A stretch of 64,000 nucleotides of DNA, taken from contig CADCFA010000005.1 in assembly GCA_902800595.1 (NCBI GenBank), forward strand, positions 1 through 64,000, given 5' to 3'. The DNA comes from an uncultured Prevotellaceae bacterium. Lineage in GTDB: Bacteria; Bacteroidota; Bacteroidia; Bacteroidales; Bacteroidaceae. Shown here piece by piece: positions 37,896 through 47,712 of the stretch (position 1 is its first letter; each line of letters opens with the position of its first letter). The notes below the pieces were generated by a model. That model made no database searches, was not told where the DNA came from, and saw nothing but the letters and a program-made list of their open reading frames with translations. The position numbers and the translations under genes are program-made.

Positions 37896-39274
37896 TATTT
37901 TATTGTTTCGTTAGCAATAAACTCGTCAAACTGACTCTGATAGCCGTTGAACACATTGATATCGACATCTCCCTGAATACCAGCTACCCGTCCGTCAGGA
38001 CAAAGCTGCCAGTAGGTCAGTCTTACGTCAGGTTTATATTCACTGTATCTTGCTATCCACACACGATAGTCTCGCTTCAGGTCTTCCTGATCTGTGAGGT
38101 AGTTGTTCACGAACATCTGGTTCACGTAGAGCACAGGTTTGACACCAGTCCATTGTTCTACGGCATTGAGCCATATGCGGATATGATGGAACATCGCTTC
38201 AGAACCACCCATCTGCTGGATCTGTGACTTGCTGGGCTCCACATCGAGCACAGGAGGTAGGTCACCCTCACGGAACAGTGTGTTATGGATGAAGTGCTTG
38301 GCTTGCGCAGCGCCTGAGGTCTTCGTAGAGAAGAAGTGATAGGCCCCAGTGCGGATGCCGTGTTTGCGGGCCTGGGTATAATCGTTCACATAGAACTTAT
38401 TGCGTACAGAGGTACCTTCTGTAGATTTTATATACACAAATGAGACGGGGTAGTCGGCCTTGCCCCTCACGTTGTGACTGCCGTTCTTGCCTACATGCGT
38501 GATTCGCAGCTGATCCCAGAGGATGGGGACGGGTCTGCGCCCCTTGCCGTGTTGATAGCGTGCGATGTCGATACCGTAGATACGTTCCGAGGTGTATCTC
38601 ATGCGTTCACCCATGAACCGGTTCTTCCGCCATTCACCTACCCGCAGACGGGGATTCTCATTGTCGACCAACAACATCTCCAGTCCGAAGCCCTGTTTCT
38701 TGTCCTGTTCCCAGCGTCCTTCGTAGTAGCTGCCGTTTGCAGCCTGATACGAGCCATGCCCGCTGGCGCCTGCTTGGGAGAAGTCACCTTGATAGGTTCC
38801 CGCTTCATCAGCCCTGATGGCTGTCACAAGGGTATCAGCCTGACAGACTCCGAAGATGGTTCTTCCTAAGGTGTCGAGTGTGATCACTGTACCCTCACGT
38901 GAATAGCCCTTCCATGTGCCTACATTTCTCAGAGTCACGTGTGGGTTGATGTCTGTATGGTGACGTTTTCCTTCTATATAGCCAACCACCATCTCATAAC
39001 CTTCGTCCTGCACATTGTGGCGATCCAGATAGTATTTGATCTCTGACTGAATATTGGGATTGCTAGGATTGCTAGGATTACTAGGATTGCTAGGATTACT
39101 AGGATTGCTAGGATTACTAGGATTGCTAGGATTACTAGGATTGCTAGGATCTCTAGGATCTCTAGGATTACTAGTGATAGAAACCTTGTTTGCCTTAGCT
39201 GGGCGGGGGAGTATATATGTGGCACCTATCAGTACCACAAAAGGTAAGGTAATATATAATAATGTCTTTTTCAT
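37895..39274 (-). CDS. GH25 lysozyme-like protein with SNP-repeat linker and MORN-like repeats
   Basis: The 459-aa protein has an N-terminal membrane anchor or signal (residues 5-22), a low-complexity linker of Arg-Asp-Pro and Ser-Asn-Pro triplets (about 35-73) encoded by a CTAG array, MORN-like repeats (about 165-215, e.g. GSYYEGRWEQDKKQGFG), and a C-terminal GH25 muramidase domain (about 232-455). GH25 residues are visible in GIDIARYQ and PPVLDVEPSK. It probably cleaves peptidoglycan from the envelope side. The linker length is set by the DNA repeat and may vary between strains. Confidence 0.88.
   Translation of the reverse strand: MKKTLLYITLPFVVLIGATYILPRPAKANKVSITSNPRDPRDPSNPSNPSNPSNPSNPSNPSNPSNPSNPSNPNIQSEIKYYLDRHNVQDEGYEMVVGYIEGKRHHTDINPHVTLRNVGTWKGYSREGTVITLDTLGRTIFGVCQADTLVTAIRADEAGTYQGDFSQAGASGHGSYQAANGSYYEGRWEQDKKQGFGLEMLLVDNENPRLRVGEWRKNRFMGERMRYTSERIYGIDIARYQHGKGRRPVPILWDQLRITHVGKNGSHNVRGKADYPVSFVYIKSTEGTSVRNKFYVNDYTQARKHGIRTGAYHFFSTKTSGAAQAKHFIHNTLFREGDLPPVLDVEPSKSQIQQMGGSEAMFHHIRIWLNAVEQWTGVKPVLYVNQMFVNNYLTDQEDLKRDYRVWIARYSEYKPDVRLTYWQLCPDGRVAGIQGDVDINVFNGYQSQFDEFIANETIK
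39063..39174. repeat. CTAG array, 13 copies at exact 9-bp spacing
   Basis: CTAG begins at 39063 and at every ninth base to 39171 without a break. The five bases in between are mostly GATTG or GATTA, with GATCT near the end. On the coding strand it reads AATCCTAGT/C, giving Asn-Pro-Ser triplets. This is the longest of the five CTAG arrays in the window. Confidence 0.92.
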
Positions 39275-39286
39275 CTTTCTGGGTGC

Positions 39287-39294
39287 AAAGATAA
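39287..39294 (-). promoter_or_regulatory. Predicted -7 box of the GH25-rlmH-DUF5103 unit
   Basis: TATCTTTG then CA on the minus strand, 12 bp before ATG at 39274; no TTG at -33. Confidence 0.5.
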
Positions 39295-39338
39295 TATAAA
39301 TAATTTAGAAAAAGCGTGGCAAATAGGTTTTTTTTTCG

Positions 39339-39346
39339 TAACTTTG
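39339..39346 (+). promoter_or_regulatory. Predicted -7 box of the alcohol dehydrogenase
   Basis: TAACTTTG then CA, 28 bp before ATG at 39375; no clear TTG at -33. Confidence 0.5.
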
Positions 39347-39374
39347 CACACAAACAAACAATATATTATAAAGA

Positions 39375-40559
39375 ATGAAGGACTTTAATTTCTATGCACC
39401 GACAAGAGTGGTGTTTGGACGTGAGTCGGAAGAAAAACTTCCACAGTTAATTCTGCAGTATGGGGGTAAAAAAGTGCTTGTACACTATGGTGGTGGTAGT
39501 GCCCGCAAATCAGGATTGCTGGATAAGGTAGAGAAGATGCTGTCTGAGGCAGGTATAGCATATGTTGAATTGGGTGGGGTAGTACCCAACCCATTATTAA
39601 GTAAGGTTCGCGAGGGCATTGACCTTTGTCGCCGTGAGAAAGTTGACTTTGTCCTTGCCGTAGGTGGCGGCTCTGTGATAGATTCCTCGAAAGCTATCGG
39701 CTATGGCGTTGGATATGATGGTGATGTATGGGACTTCTGGGATGGTAAGGCTGTCCCTCAGTCGTGCATCCCTGTCGGTGTTATTCTTACGATACCTGCT
39801 GCAGGCTCAGAGATGTCGTCCAGCTGTGTGATTACCAAAGATGAGGGAATGCTGAAGCGTGGTGTGAACAGCGATCTGTGTCGCTGTAAGTTTGCTATTA
39901 TGAATCCGGAGCGCACCTACACCTTACCGCCTTATCAGACAGCTGCAGGAGCTGTAGATATCATGATGCATACGATGGAGCGCTATTTCTCGAAATACGA
40001 GGATGCAATACTCACAGATGCGATTGCCGAGGCTCTGCTGAAGACAGTGATGGCTTCTGCTAAGGAAGTGATGCTGGTGTCTGATGATTATAAGCATCGG
40101 GCAGCTATCATGTGGGCTAGTTCGCTGTCGCATAACGATCTGACGGAGTGTGGTACAGAGAAGGATTTCGCCTGTCATAAGCTGGAACACGAACTGAGTG
40201 GTATGTTCGGTGTGACGCATGGTGCTGGACTTGCTGCCATCTGGGGCACTTGGGCACGCTTTGTGAAGGATAAGCATCTGAACCGTTTCGTGCAGTTTGC
40301 CGTCAACGTGATGGGTGTGATTCAGGATTTTGCCAATCCTCATATGACAGCTTTGCGTGGTATCGAGGCGATGGAATGCTTCTTTAAGGAGCTCAATATG
40401 CCCACAAATATCCCTGATTTGATTGGGCGCCAGATGACGGAGGATGAGATTGATGAGCTGGTTGATAAATGCAGTCGAGGTGGCAAGATGAATATCGGTG
40501 CTATGGAGGTGCTGGCACCCGAAGATATGAAGGCTATTTATCAGTTGGCAAACGGTTAA
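39375..40559 (+). CDS. Iron-containing alcohol dehydrogenase (butanol dehydrogenase/YqhD-like)
   Basis: The 394-aa group III alcohol dehydrogenase starts MKDFNFYAPTRVVFG. The NAD(P)-binding region holds HYGGGSARKSG and VGGGSVIDSSKAI; the metal site uses D and H residues in QTAAGAVDIMMHTMERYF and HGAGLAAIWGTW. It would reduce aldehydes to alcohols with NADPH, a detoxifying or redox-balancing role. It is monocistronic, between the GH25 gene and the leu leader. Confidence 0.9.
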   Translation: MKDFNFYAPTRVVFGRESEEKLPQLILQYGGKKVLVHYGGGSARKSGLLDKVEKMLSEAGIAYVELGGVVPNPLLSKVREGIDLCRREKVDFVLAVGGGSVIDSSKAIGYGVGYDGDVWDFWDGKAVPQSCIPVGVILTIPAAGSEMSSSCVITKDEGMLKRGVNSDLCRCKFAIMNPERTYTLPPYQTAAGAVDIMMHTMERYFSKYEDAILTDAIAEALLKTVMASAKEVMLVSDDYKHRAAIMWASSLSHNDLTECGTEKDFACHKLEHELSGMFGVTHGAGLAAIWGTWARFVKDKHLNRFVQFAVNVMGVIQDFANPHMTALRGIEAMECFFKELNMPTNIPDLIGRQMTEDEIDELVDKCSRGGKMNIGAMEVLAPEDMKAIYQLANG

Positions 40560-40603
40560 AGTTGCAAATTGATACTTTTTTGCGCAAAAAAGTTACGAAT
40601 TAT

Positions 40604-40634
40604 TTGTTTGTTACAAAAAATATGTTTACTTTTG
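40604..40634 (+). promoter_or_regulatory. Predicted promoter of the leu operon
   Basis: TTG (40604-40606), 20 bp, TACTTTTG then CA (40627-40634). Transcription would start near 40640, about 20 nt before the leader peptide. Confidence 0.7.
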
Positions 40635-40661
40635 CAGCCGAATTAAAATACAGAAACAAGT

Positions 40662-40742
40662 ATGAAGAGTTTGAATCTACTTAACGCCATTATTATTATT
40701 CGACTGCAGCGAGCAGGCGGAAGTGATAGGGCATGTATGTAG
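40662..40742 (+). CDS. Leu/Ile-rich leader peptide of the leu operon attenuator
   Basis: The 26-codon frame MKSLNLLNAIIIIRLQ... ends with TAG at 40740-40742. It has Leu at positions 4, 6, 7 and 15 and four consecutive Ile codons (10-13). It lies between a good promoter and a terminator hairpin, 119 bp before leuA. Bases 40718-40726 (CGGAAGTGA) near its end are an exact complement of 40778-40786 in the terminator. A ribosome stalled on Leu or Ile codons would leave them free to pair and prevent termination; one finishing at the stop would cover them. Confidence 0.8.
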   Translation: MKSLNLLNAIIIIRLQRAGGSDRACM

Positions 40743-40766
40743 GTCAGATGCTGAAACTGAACATAG

Positions 40767-40808
40767 AAGAGCCTTTCTCACTTCCGAGTGCGAAAGGCTC
40801 TTTCTTTT
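40767..40808 (+). terminator. Attenuator terminator hairpin upstream of leuA
   Basis: AAGAGCCTTTC (40767-40777) pairs with GAAAGGCTCTT (40792-40802). The stem is extended inside by CACT/AGTG around TCCG, and TTTCTTTT follows. The inner arm TCACTTCCG (40778-40786) can pair instead with the leader peptide's CGGAAGTGA, giving mutually exclusive terminator and antiterminator folds. Confidence 0.82.
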
Positions 40809-40860
40809 GGCAGACAAAGAAAGTAAACCAAATACAAGTAACATTAGATGAATAAAAAAG

Positions 40861-42366
40861 ATGAGTGACAGATTGTTTATTTTCGACACAACGCTCCGCG
40901 ACGGCGAACAAGTTCCCGGATGCCAACTGAACACTGTTGAGAAGATTCAGGTGGCAAAGGCGCTTGAGCAGTTAGGTGTGGATGTGATCGAAGCAGGATT
41001 CCCTATTTCTTCGCCAGGCGATTTCAATTCCGTGATAGAGATCTCCAAGGCTGTAACGTGGCCAGTCATCTGTGCCCTGACTCGTGCTGTAGAACGTGAT
41101 ATCGATGTGGCCTTCGAGGCCCTGAAGTATGCCAAGCATAAGCGTATCCATACAGGTATTGGCACCAGTGATGAGCACATTAAGTACAAGTTTAATTCCA
41201 CCCGTGAGGAAATAATTGAGCGAGCGGTAGCTGCTACTAAGTATGCCAAGCGGTTTGTTGATGATGTGGAGTTCTATTGTGAGGATGCAGGTCGCACCGA
41301 TAATGAGTATCTGGCTCGTGTGGTTGAGGCAGTTATCAAGGCTGGAGCTACCGTGGTGAACATCCCTGATACTACAGGCTATTGTCTGCCTCAGGAGTAC
41401 TTTGAGAAGATCAAATATCTGAAGGAGCATGTAGATGGTATTGACAAGGCTATCCTCTCTACCCACTGTCACAACGACTTAGGAATGGCTACAGCCAATA
41501 CACTGAATGGTGTCTTGGCAGGTGCACGTCAGGTGGAGGTAACCATTAATGGTATCGGTGAACGAGCAGGTAACACCTCGCTCGAAGAGATAGCCATGAT
41601 CCTGAAGTGTCACAAGGGTATCGGTATCGATACCAATATCAACACCACGAAGATATATCCCACCAGCCGTATGGTGTCCTCTTTGATGAATATGCCTGTT
41701 CAACCCAACAAAGCTATTGTGGGACGTAATGCCTTTGCGCACTCCAGTGGCATCCATCAGGATGGTGTCTTGAAGAATGTGCATACTTATGAGATTATGG
41801 ACCCCAAGGATGTGGGTATCGATGACAACAGCATCGTGCTGACAGCCCGTTCGGGTCGTGCTGCCCTGAAGCATCGTCTGCATGTCAACGGCGTAGATCT
41901 CTCGGAGGAGAAACTCGATAAGGTTTATGAGAAGTTCCTGATCTTGGCCGACCAGAAAAAAGAGGTTACCGATGCCGACGCTTTGATGTTGGCTGGTGCG
42001 GATACTGCTGATACCCACGCTGTTAGACTCGATTTCCTGCAAGTTACTACAGGTAAGGGTGTGAAGAGTGTCGCCTCTATCGGACTTGATATCAGCGGAC
42101 AGAAGTTCGAGGCTGCTGCCAGCGGAAATGGTCCTGTTGATGCTGCTATCAAGGCACTGAAGAAGATCATCATGAAACAGATGACGCTGAAGGAGTTTAC
42201 AATCCAAGCCATCTCCAAAGGCTCCGACGATGTGGGTAAGGTTCACATGCAGGTGGAGTATGATGGTTCCCTCTATTATGGCTTCGGTGCCAATACTGAT
42301 ATTGTGACGGCCTCTGTTGAAGCTTATATCGACTGTATCAACAAATTTAAAAAGGAAGACGAATGA
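40861..42366 (+). CDS. leuA: 2-isopropylmalate synthase
   Basis: Condenses acetyl-CoA with 2-oxoisovalerate, the committed step to leucine. The 501-aa protein has the DRE-TIM barrel motif [11 protein letters not shown], metal ligands in [23 protein letters not shown], and a C-terminal regulatory domain (about residues 395-500) expected to bind leucine. It is first in the operon, under the attenuator. Its stop overlaps the leuC start (ATGA). Confidence 0.94.
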   Translation: MSDRLFIFDTTLRDGEQVPGCQLNTVEKIQVAKALEQLGVDVIEAGFPISSPGDFNSVIEISKAVTWPVICALTRAVERDIDVAFEALKYAKHKRIHTGIGTSDEHIKYKFNSTREEIIERAVAATKYAKRFVDDVEFYCEDAGRTDNEYLARVVEAVIKAGATVVNIPDTTGYCLPQEYFEKIKYLKEHVDGIDKAILSTHCHNDLGMATANTLNGVLAGARQVEVTINGIGERAGNTSLEEIAMILKCHKGIGIDTNINTTKIYPTSRMVSSLMNMPVQPNKAIVGRNAFAHSSGIHQDGVLKNVHTYEIMDPKDVGIDDNSIVLTARSGRAALKHRLHVNGVDLSEEKLDKVYEKFLILADQKKEVTDADALMLAGADTADTHAVRLDFLQVTTGKGVKSVASIGLDISGQKFEAAASGNGPVDAAIKALKKIIMKQMTLKEFTIQAISKGSDDVGKVHMQVEYDGSLYYGFGANTDIVTASVEAYIDCINKFKKEDE

Positions 42367-43739
42367 ACACATTATTTGATAAGATATGGGATCAGCACGT
42401 AGTGCAGCAGATTACTGATGGTCCCACCCAGTTATATATCGATCGCCTCTATTGTCATGAGGTCACTTCGCCTCAGGCGTTCGATGGTATGCGGGCTCGT
42501 GGACTGCAGTGTTTCCGCCCCTCGCAGATATTCTGTATGCCGGATCATAACACACCTACACATGATCAGGATAAGCCTATTGCCGATCCTGTATCCAAGA
42601 AACAGGTGGATACGTTGGCAAAGAATGCCGCCGACTTCGGTCTGACGCATTACGGCATGATGTCGAAGGATAATGGCATTATCCATGTGGTAGGACCTGA
42701 GAAGGGACTCTCACTGCCGGGTATGACGATTGTGTGTGGCGACTCCCACACCTCCACCCACGGCGCTATGGGAGCCGTAGCCTTTGGTATCGGAACCTCT
42801 GAGGTGGAGATGGTGATGGCCTCGCAATGCATCCTCCAGCAGAAACCCAAGTCGATGCGAATCAGTATCAACGGAACGCTTCAGAAAGGTGTTACTGCCA
42901 AGGATGTAGCTCTCTATCTGATGGCTCAGCTCACCACCTCAGGTGCTACAGGTTTCTTTGTGGAGTATGCGGGTTCGGTGGTGCGCAACCTCTCTATGGA
43001 GGGACGCCTTACGCTCTGTAACCTTTCTATTGAGATGGGAGCCCGTGGTGGCTTCATCGCCCCCGACGATACCACTTTTAATTATCTGAAGGGTAGGGAG
43101 TATGCGCCGAAAGGTGAGGCATGGGATAAGGCCGTTGCCTATTGGAAGACTCTAAAGAGCGGCGACGATGCTGTGTTTGACAAGGAACTCTCTTTCGATG
43201 CAGCTGATATTGAGCCTCGTATCACTTATGGTACCAATCCTGGTATGGGTATAGGTATTTCTGAGCACATTCCTGATTCTGGCGATGCCAACTTTGAGAA
43301 GGCGCTTCATTATATGGGCTTCGAGGCTGGACAGCAGCTGTTGGGTACAAAGGTGGATTACGTCTTCCTAGGTGCCTGCACCAACGGACGTATTGAGGAC
43401 TTCCGTGCGTTTGCCTCTATCGTGAAAGGTCGCCAGAAGGCGGCTGATGTTATCGCCTGGCTCGTACCAGGCTCCTGGGCTGTCGATCAGCAGATCCGTG
43501 AAGAAGGGCTCGACAAAGTGCTTGAGGCCGCAGGTTTCGCCATCCGTCAGCCTGGCTGCTCGGCTTGTCTGGCGATGAACGATGATAAGATTCCCCCAGG
43601 TAAGCTGTCTGTCTCTACCTCTAACCGCAACTTCGAAGGTCGTCAGGGACCAGGTGCCCGCACCATTCTGGCATCGCCCCTAACCGCCGCTGCAGCTGCA
43701 ATCACTGGAGTAATCACCGATCCAAGAGAATTATTATGA
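42363..43739 (+). CDS. leuC: Isopropylmalate isomerase large subunit
   Basis: The 458-aa aconitase-family subunit binds a 4Fe-4S cluster. Cysteines are seen in [16 protein letters not shown] and [12 protein letters not shown], and substrate-binding segments in [14 protein letters not shown]. It works with LeuD and may also isomerise citramalate-derived intermediates. It overlaps both neighbours by 4 bp. Confidence 0.97.
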   Translation: MNTLFDKIWDQHVVQQITDGPTQLYIDRLYCHEVTSPQAFDGMRARGLQCFRPSQIFCMPDHNTPTHDQDKPIADPVSKKQVDTLAKNAADFGLTHYGMMSKDNGIIHVVGPEKGLSLPGMTIVCGDSHTSTHGAMGAVAFGIGTSEVEMVMASQCILQQKPKSMRISINGTLQKGVTAKDVALYLMAQLTTSGATGFFVEYAGSVVRNLSMEGRLTLCNLSIEMGARGGFIAPDDTTFNYLKGREYAPKGEAWDKAVAYWKTLKSGDDAVFDKELSFDAADIEPRITYGTNPGMGIGISEHIPDSGDANFEKALHYMGFEAGQQLLGTKVDYVFLGACTNGRIEDFRAFASIVKGRQKAADVIAWLVPGSWAVDQQIREEGLDKVLEAAGFAIRQPGCSACLAMNDDKIPPGKLSVSTSNRNFEGRQGPGARTILASPLTAAAAAITGVITDPRELL

Positions 43740-44332
43740 AACAGAAATTCAATGTTATAACGTCAACTTGCGTGCCACTTCCATTGGAGAATGTTGACAC
43801 TGATCAGATTATCCCCGCACGCTTCCTCAAAGCCACAACCCGTGAGGAGAAATTTTTTGGCGACAACCTCTTCCGCGATTGGCGATACAATGCCGACGGC
43901 ACACCAAACAAGGACTTTGTGCTGAACAATCCTGACTACTCGGGCTGTATTCTCGTGGCAGGTAAGAACTTCGGTTCTGGTTCTTCTCGCGAACATGCCG
44001 CTTGGGCTATCGCAGGCTATGGCTTCCGGGTGGTCATCAGTTCCTTCTTTGCTGATATCCACAAGAACAATGAACTCAACAACTTCGTGCTTCCTGTCGT
44101 CGTCAGCGAGGGCTTTCTGGCAGAACTCTTTGCCAGCATCCAGAGCGACCCCAAGACTCAGGTAGAGGTCGATCTCCCTAATCAGACCGTCACTAACAAG
44201 GCTACAGGATCGCGTGAGCATTTTGATATCAATGGCTATAAGAAGCACTGTTTGATGAACGGACTCGACGACATCGATTTCCTCGTACAGAATCAAGATA
44301 AGACAATACAATGGGAACAGCAGAACAAGTAG
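43736..44332 (+). CDS. leuD: Isopropylmalate isomerase small subunit
   Basis: The 198-aa swivelling domain of isopropylmalate isomerase has [12 protein letters not shown] near the start and the active-site segment [16 protein letters not shown]. The start overlaps leuC by ATGA; the 3' end overlaps the next gene by 22 bp. It forms a heterodimer with LeuC. Confidence 0.97.
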   Translation: MKQKFNVITSTCVPLPLENVDTDQIIPARFLKATTREEKFFGDNLFRDWRYNADGTPNKDFVLNNPDYSGCILVAGKNFGSGSSREHAAWAIAGYGFRVVISSFFADIHKNNELNNFVLPVVVSEGFLAELFASIQSDPKTQVEVDLPNQTVTNKATGSREHFDINGYKKHCLMNGLDDIDFLVQNQDKTIQWEQQNK

Positions 44333-45885
44333 GAAAATATAAGGGCTTACGACCTTTTGTGGAGATCCTTGACTCCACCTTGCGCGATGGTGAGCAGACC
44401 AGTGGTGTCAGCTTCCTGCCCCACGAGAAACTCATCATCGCCCGTATGCTGCTTCACGACCTCAATGTAGATCGCATCGAGGTGGCTTCGGCACGCGTCT
44501 CTGAAGGCGAGAAAGAGGCTGTAGGCATGATTTGCCGCTATGCGGAGAAGATCGACAAACTTGAGCGTGTTGAGGTGTTGGGATTCGTAGATGGCGGGCA
44601 GAGTGTCGATTGGATTCTCAGCTGTGGTGGTAAGACTGTCAACCTCTTGGCGAAAGGTTCCTTGCGCCATTGTCGGGAGCAGTTGAAGAAGACACCCGAA
44701 GCCCATATCGAGGATATCCGTCGTGAGGTTGATTATGCCCGTAAGAAGGGACTCACCGTCAACCTCTATCTTGAGGACTGGTCGAATGGCATGAAGGATT
44801 CTCCCTTCTATGTCTATCAGCTGATGGATGCCCTCTGCGATTGTGGTATCCGTCGGTTCATGCTGCCCGACACACTGGGTATCATGAATCCCCTGCAGTG
44901 CATTGAGTATTTCCGTAAGATGATCAAACGGTATCCCGATGCCCATTTCGACTTCCATGCCCACAACGACTACGATTTGGCAGTCTCCAACTCGCTGGCA
45001 GCTGTGCTCAGTGGGGCAAAGGGACTTCATGTCACCGTCAATGGTTTGGGAGAGCGTTGTGGCAATGCCCCCCTGTCGAGTGTGCAGGTGATCCTTAAGG
45101 ATCAGTTCCATGCCAAGACCAATATCCACGAGAACAAACTCAACGACATCTCGCGCCTCGTGGAGAGCTATAGTGGTATTGCCGTAGCCCCTAACCAGCC
45201 CATTATCGGCGATAATGTGTTCACGCAGGTGGCTGGCGTTCATGCCGATGGCGATAAGAAGAACGGACTCTATCAGAACGAACTGGTGCCAGAGCGCTTC
45301 GGACGTCGCCGCGAGTATGCCCTAGGTAAGAACAGCGGTAAGGCGAATATCGCTAAGAACTTGGAGGAGTTGGGACTGGAACTCACACCAGAGCAGACAC
45401 GTCGTGTTACCCAGCGTATCACCGAACTAGGTGATAAGAAGGAGCGTGTCACCATCGACGACCTGCCCTTCATCGTGAGTGATGTTCTGAAGCACGATGC
45501 CCCTGAGGATAAGGTGAAGCTGGTGAGCTATGTGGTCTCTACCGCCTATGGCTTGAAACCAGGTGCGAATATCAAGGTAGAGATCAACGGACAGGCCTAT
45601 GAGGCGAGTGCCACGGGTGATGGTCAGTATGACGCTTTCGTGAAGTCGCTGCGTTATATCTACCGCAAGTACCTTGACCGCACATTCCCGCTGCTGCAGA
45701 ACTATCAGGTGAGCATCCCGCCGGGTGGACGTACGGATGCTTTGGTTCAGACCGTCATCACCTGGAACGACAATGGACGGGTGTTCCGTACCCGCGGACT
45801 GGATGCCGACCAGACCGAAGCCGCCATCAAGGCTACTTTTAAGATGTTGAATATTTACGAAAACGAAAAGAATAACGAGTTATGA
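44311..45885 (+). CDS. Second isopropylmalate/citramalate synthase-type enzyme
   Basis: The 524-aa DRE-TIM protein has [43 protein letters not shown] and a C-terminal LeuA-type regulatory domain (about residues 390-515). It is clearly paralogous to LeuA but diverged. Position between leuD and leuB, and Ile codons in the operon leader, support citramalate synthase (pyruvate plus acetyl-CoA), with LeuCD and LeuB reused to make 2-oxobutyrate for isoleucine. A second isopropylmalate synthase remains possible. Confidence 0.8.
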   Translation: MGTAEQVGKYKGLRPFVEILDSTLRDGEQTSGVSFLPHEKLIIARMLLHDLNVDRIEVASARVSEGEKEAVGMICRYAEKIDKLERVEVLGFVDGGQSVDWILSCGGKTVNLLAKGSLRHCREQLKKTPEAHIEDIRREVDYARKKGLTVNLYLEDWSNGMKDSPFYVYQLMDALCDCGIRRFMLPDTLGIMNPLQCIEYFRKMIKRYPDAHFDFHAHNDYDLAVSNSLAAVLSGAKGLHVTVNGLGERCGNAPLSSVQVILKDQFHAKTNIHENKLNDISRLVESYSGIAVAPNQPIIGDNVFTQVAGVHADGDKKNGLYQNELVPERFGRRREYALGKNSGKANIAKNLEELGLELTPEQTRRVTQRITELGDKKERVTIDDLPFIVSDVLKHDAPEDKVKLVSYVVSTAYGLKPGANIKVEINGQAYEASATGDGQYDAFVKSLRYIYRKYLDRTFPLLQNYQVSIPPGGRTDALVQTVITWNDNGRVFRTRGLDADQTEAAIKATFKMLNIYENEKNNEL

Positions 45886-46943
45886 AATTGAAGATTGCGA
45901 TTCTCGAGGGCGATGGTATCGGACCTGAGATTATGAAACAAGGAGTGGCTGTACTCGACGCGATAGCAGAGAAGTGCGGACATGAGTTTGAATACGAGTC
46001 TGCCATCTGTGGTGCCCATGCCATCGATGCCTGCGGTGATCCTTATCCCGACAGCACCCATGAGGTGTGTATGCGTGCCGATGCCGTGTTCTTTGCGGCA
46101 GTTGGCGACCTGCGTTTCGATAATGATCCCACGCTGAAGGTGCGTCCAGAGACAGGTCTCCTGGCGATGCGTAAGAAACTGGGCCTCTTTGCCAATGTGC
46201 GCCCTGTGGCTACCTTCGACTGCCTGCTTCACAAGTCACCCCTGAAGGATGAATTGTTGCGTGGTGCCGACTTCGTGGTGATCCGCGAACTCACGGGTGG
46301 TATGTACTTCGGGGAGAAATACCAGGACAATGACAAGGCTTACGATACCGACATATACACTCGTCCAGAGATAGAGCGTATCCTGAAGGTAGCTTTCGAG
46401 ATGGCGATGAAGCGCCATCGTCACCTCACCGTTGTTGACAAGGCAAATGTTCTGGCTTCCAGTCGTCTGTGGCGTCAGATAGCCCAGGAGATGGAACCCC
46501 AGTATCCTGAGGTGAAGACCGACTATATGTTTATCGATAATGCCTCGATGCGTGTGCTCACTGAGCCCCGTTTCTTCGATGTCATCGTCACGGAGAACAC
46601 CTTTGGCGACATCCTGACCGACGAGACCTCCTGCATCACAGGCTCTATGGGTCTCCAGCCCTCTAGTTCTCTGGGTGAACACACGCCTCTCTTCGAGCCT
46701 GTTCACGGTTCATGGCCTCAGGCAGCAGGTCAGAACCTTGCCAATCCGCTGGCACAGATTCTCTCTGGTGCTATGCTGCTTGAGCATTTCGGTCTTGAAA
46801 AGGAAGGTGCCCTGATACGTGAGGCTGTCAATGCCTCCCTCGATGCCAATGTGCGCACACCGGAGATTCAGGTCGAAGGCGGAGCCAAATACGGCACCCG
46901 TGAAGTAGGAGAGTGGATTGTTAATTATATCAAGCATGCGTAA
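45882..46943 (+). CDS. leuB: 3-isopropylmalate dehydrogenase
   Basis: NAD-dependent decarboxylating dehydrogenase, 353 aa, starting [15 protein letters not shown]. It carries [11 protein letters not shown], the catalytic [15 protein letters not shown] and the dinucleotide loop [18 protein letters not shown]. The start overlaps the preceding synthase by ATGA. A CTAG array begins 2 bp after its TAA, and the next gene's ATG lies 8 bp inside its end. Confidence 0.96.
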   Translation: MKLKIAILEGDGIGPEIMKQGVAVLDAIAEKCGHEFEYESAICGAHAIDACGDPYPDSTHEVCMRADAVFFAAVGDLRFDNDPTLKVRPETGLLAMRKKLGLFANVRPVATFDCLLHKSPLKDELLRGADFVVIRELTGGMYFGEKYQDNDKAYDTDIYTRPEIERILKVAFEMAMKRHRHLTVVDKANVLASSRLWRQIAQEMEPQYPEVKTDYMFIDNASMRVLTEPRFFDVIVTENTFGDILTDETSCITGSMGLQPSSSLGEHTPLFEPVHGSWPQAAGQNLANPLAQILSGAMLLEHFGLEKEGALIREAVNASLDANVRTPEIQVEGGAKYGTREVGEWIVNYIKHA

Positions 46944-47688
46944 TCTAGTATCCCTAGGCAACCTAGTATCCCTAGGCAACCTAGTATCCCTAGGCAACCT
47001 AGGCCGCCTAGCCAGCCTAGTATGCCTAATCCTTCTAGTCTCTGGGCCGATCGGCCCAGAGGTCAAGGCGCAGATCACACCTCAGCAGTGGCGCGACTCC
47101 GTAACCACGCTGATGGAGCAGATACGGCTTAACCCTAAGAACATCACGCTCCGTCTGAAAAAGGCGGAGGCAAATATCAACCTTCAGCAGTGGGACTATG
47201 CCATCTCCGAATATGGTGACATCCTTCGTCTCGATGAGCGTAACCTTGCTGCCCTTTATTTCAGGGCTTATTGCTACAACCAGCAACAGCACTACGATCT
47301 GGCGAAGGTAGATTACGAGACGTTTATCGAGATTGATCCCACCCATCTTGAAGCACATCTCGGACTGGCTCACACGCTGCAGAAGCTGGGGCGCCGCGCC
47401 GATACCATCGATCAGCTCTCCCGTTGCGTGCAGCTCTTCCCGGATAGTGCAAGTGCCTATGCGGCAAGTGCTGCCTACGAGACCGAACTGGAACTCTATG
47501 ACGTGGCACTCTACGACTGGGATGAGGCCATCCGCCGTCAGCCTAAGAATGTGGAGTTTGTCGTCTCTAAGATCGATGTCCTGCTACGTATGAAGCGCAT
47601 CCTCGATGCCCGTCTTGCCCTCGATGCCCTGGTGCGTCAGGGTGTCCCTCGTGCAGCTCTTAAGGAGTGGTACGACCGTTGCCGCTAA
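46936..47688 (+). CDS. Exported TPR protein whose signal peptide is built from a CTAG array
   Basis: The 250-aa protein starts at ATG 46936, overlapping leuB by 8 bp. Residues 4-34 are encoded by the array and read as repeats of Leu-Val-Ser-Leu-Gly-Asn, then a hydrophobic core ([13 protein letters not shown]) and a likely cleavage after VKA. The mature part has TPR-like helices (e.g. [23 protein letters not shown], about residues 85-230 overall) and probably mediates protein contacts in the periplasm. The function is unknown. The normal signal sequence was presumably extended or replaced by the repeat. Confidence 0.8.
   Translation: MRNLVSLGNLVSLGNLVSLGNLGRLASLVCLILLVSGPIGPEVKAQITPQQWRDSVTTLMEQIRLNPKNITLRLKKAEANINLQQWDYAISEYGDILRLDERNLAALYFRAYCYNQQQHYDLAKVDYETFIEIDPTHLEAHLGLAHTLQKLGRRADTIDQLSRCVQLFPDSASAYAASAAYETELELYDVALYDWDEAIRRQPKNVEFVVSKIDVLLRMKRILDARLALDALVRQGVPRAALKEWYDRCR
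46945..47038. repeat. CTAG array, 10 copies at 9-bp spacing
   Basis: CTAG at 46945, 46954, 46963, 46972, 46981, 46990, 46999, 47008 and 47017, then CTAA at the next step and CTAG at 47035. Spacers alternate TATCC and GCAAC before diverging. The reading phase is CTA-Gxx, unlike the other four arrays, so it encodes a Leu-rich peptide. Confidence 0.92.
47040..47061. other. Perfect palindrome next to a CTAG array
   Basis: Arms CTCTGGGCC and GGCCCAGAG flank GATC, itself palindromic, making 22 bp of perfect symmetry. It starts 2 bp after the last CTAG. It encodes the end of the signal peptide region (SGPIGPE) of the TPR protein. In the mRNA it would fold into a 9-bp GC-rich hairpin; no T-run follows, so it is not a standard terminator. 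Confidence 0.75.
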
Positions 47689-47712
47689 TCACCATTTAAA
47701 TACGTTCAAACA

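Noticed and set aside
39063..39174. CTAG array as a CRISPR array
   Set aside because: The unit is 9 bp with a 4-bp constant part; there are no 20-40 bp repeats or spacers and no cas genes.
38974..39299. Plus-strand and alternate-frame ORFs over the CTAG array (Leu-Gly-Leu and Ile-Leu-Ala repeats)
   Set aside because: They are products of the repeat being open in several frames; the GH25 frame is supported by domains on both sides.
40677..40934. Minus-strand ORFs across the leu leader
   Set aside because: They are antisense to the promoter-leader-terminator structure and to the leuA start, with no family resemblance.
41479..42372. 297-aa minus-strand ORF antisense to leuA
   Set aside because: Shadow frame; leuA has full motifs and operon context.
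47040..47061. Palindrome as the leu operon terminator
   Set aside because: It lies within the TPR coding sequence and lacks a T-run.
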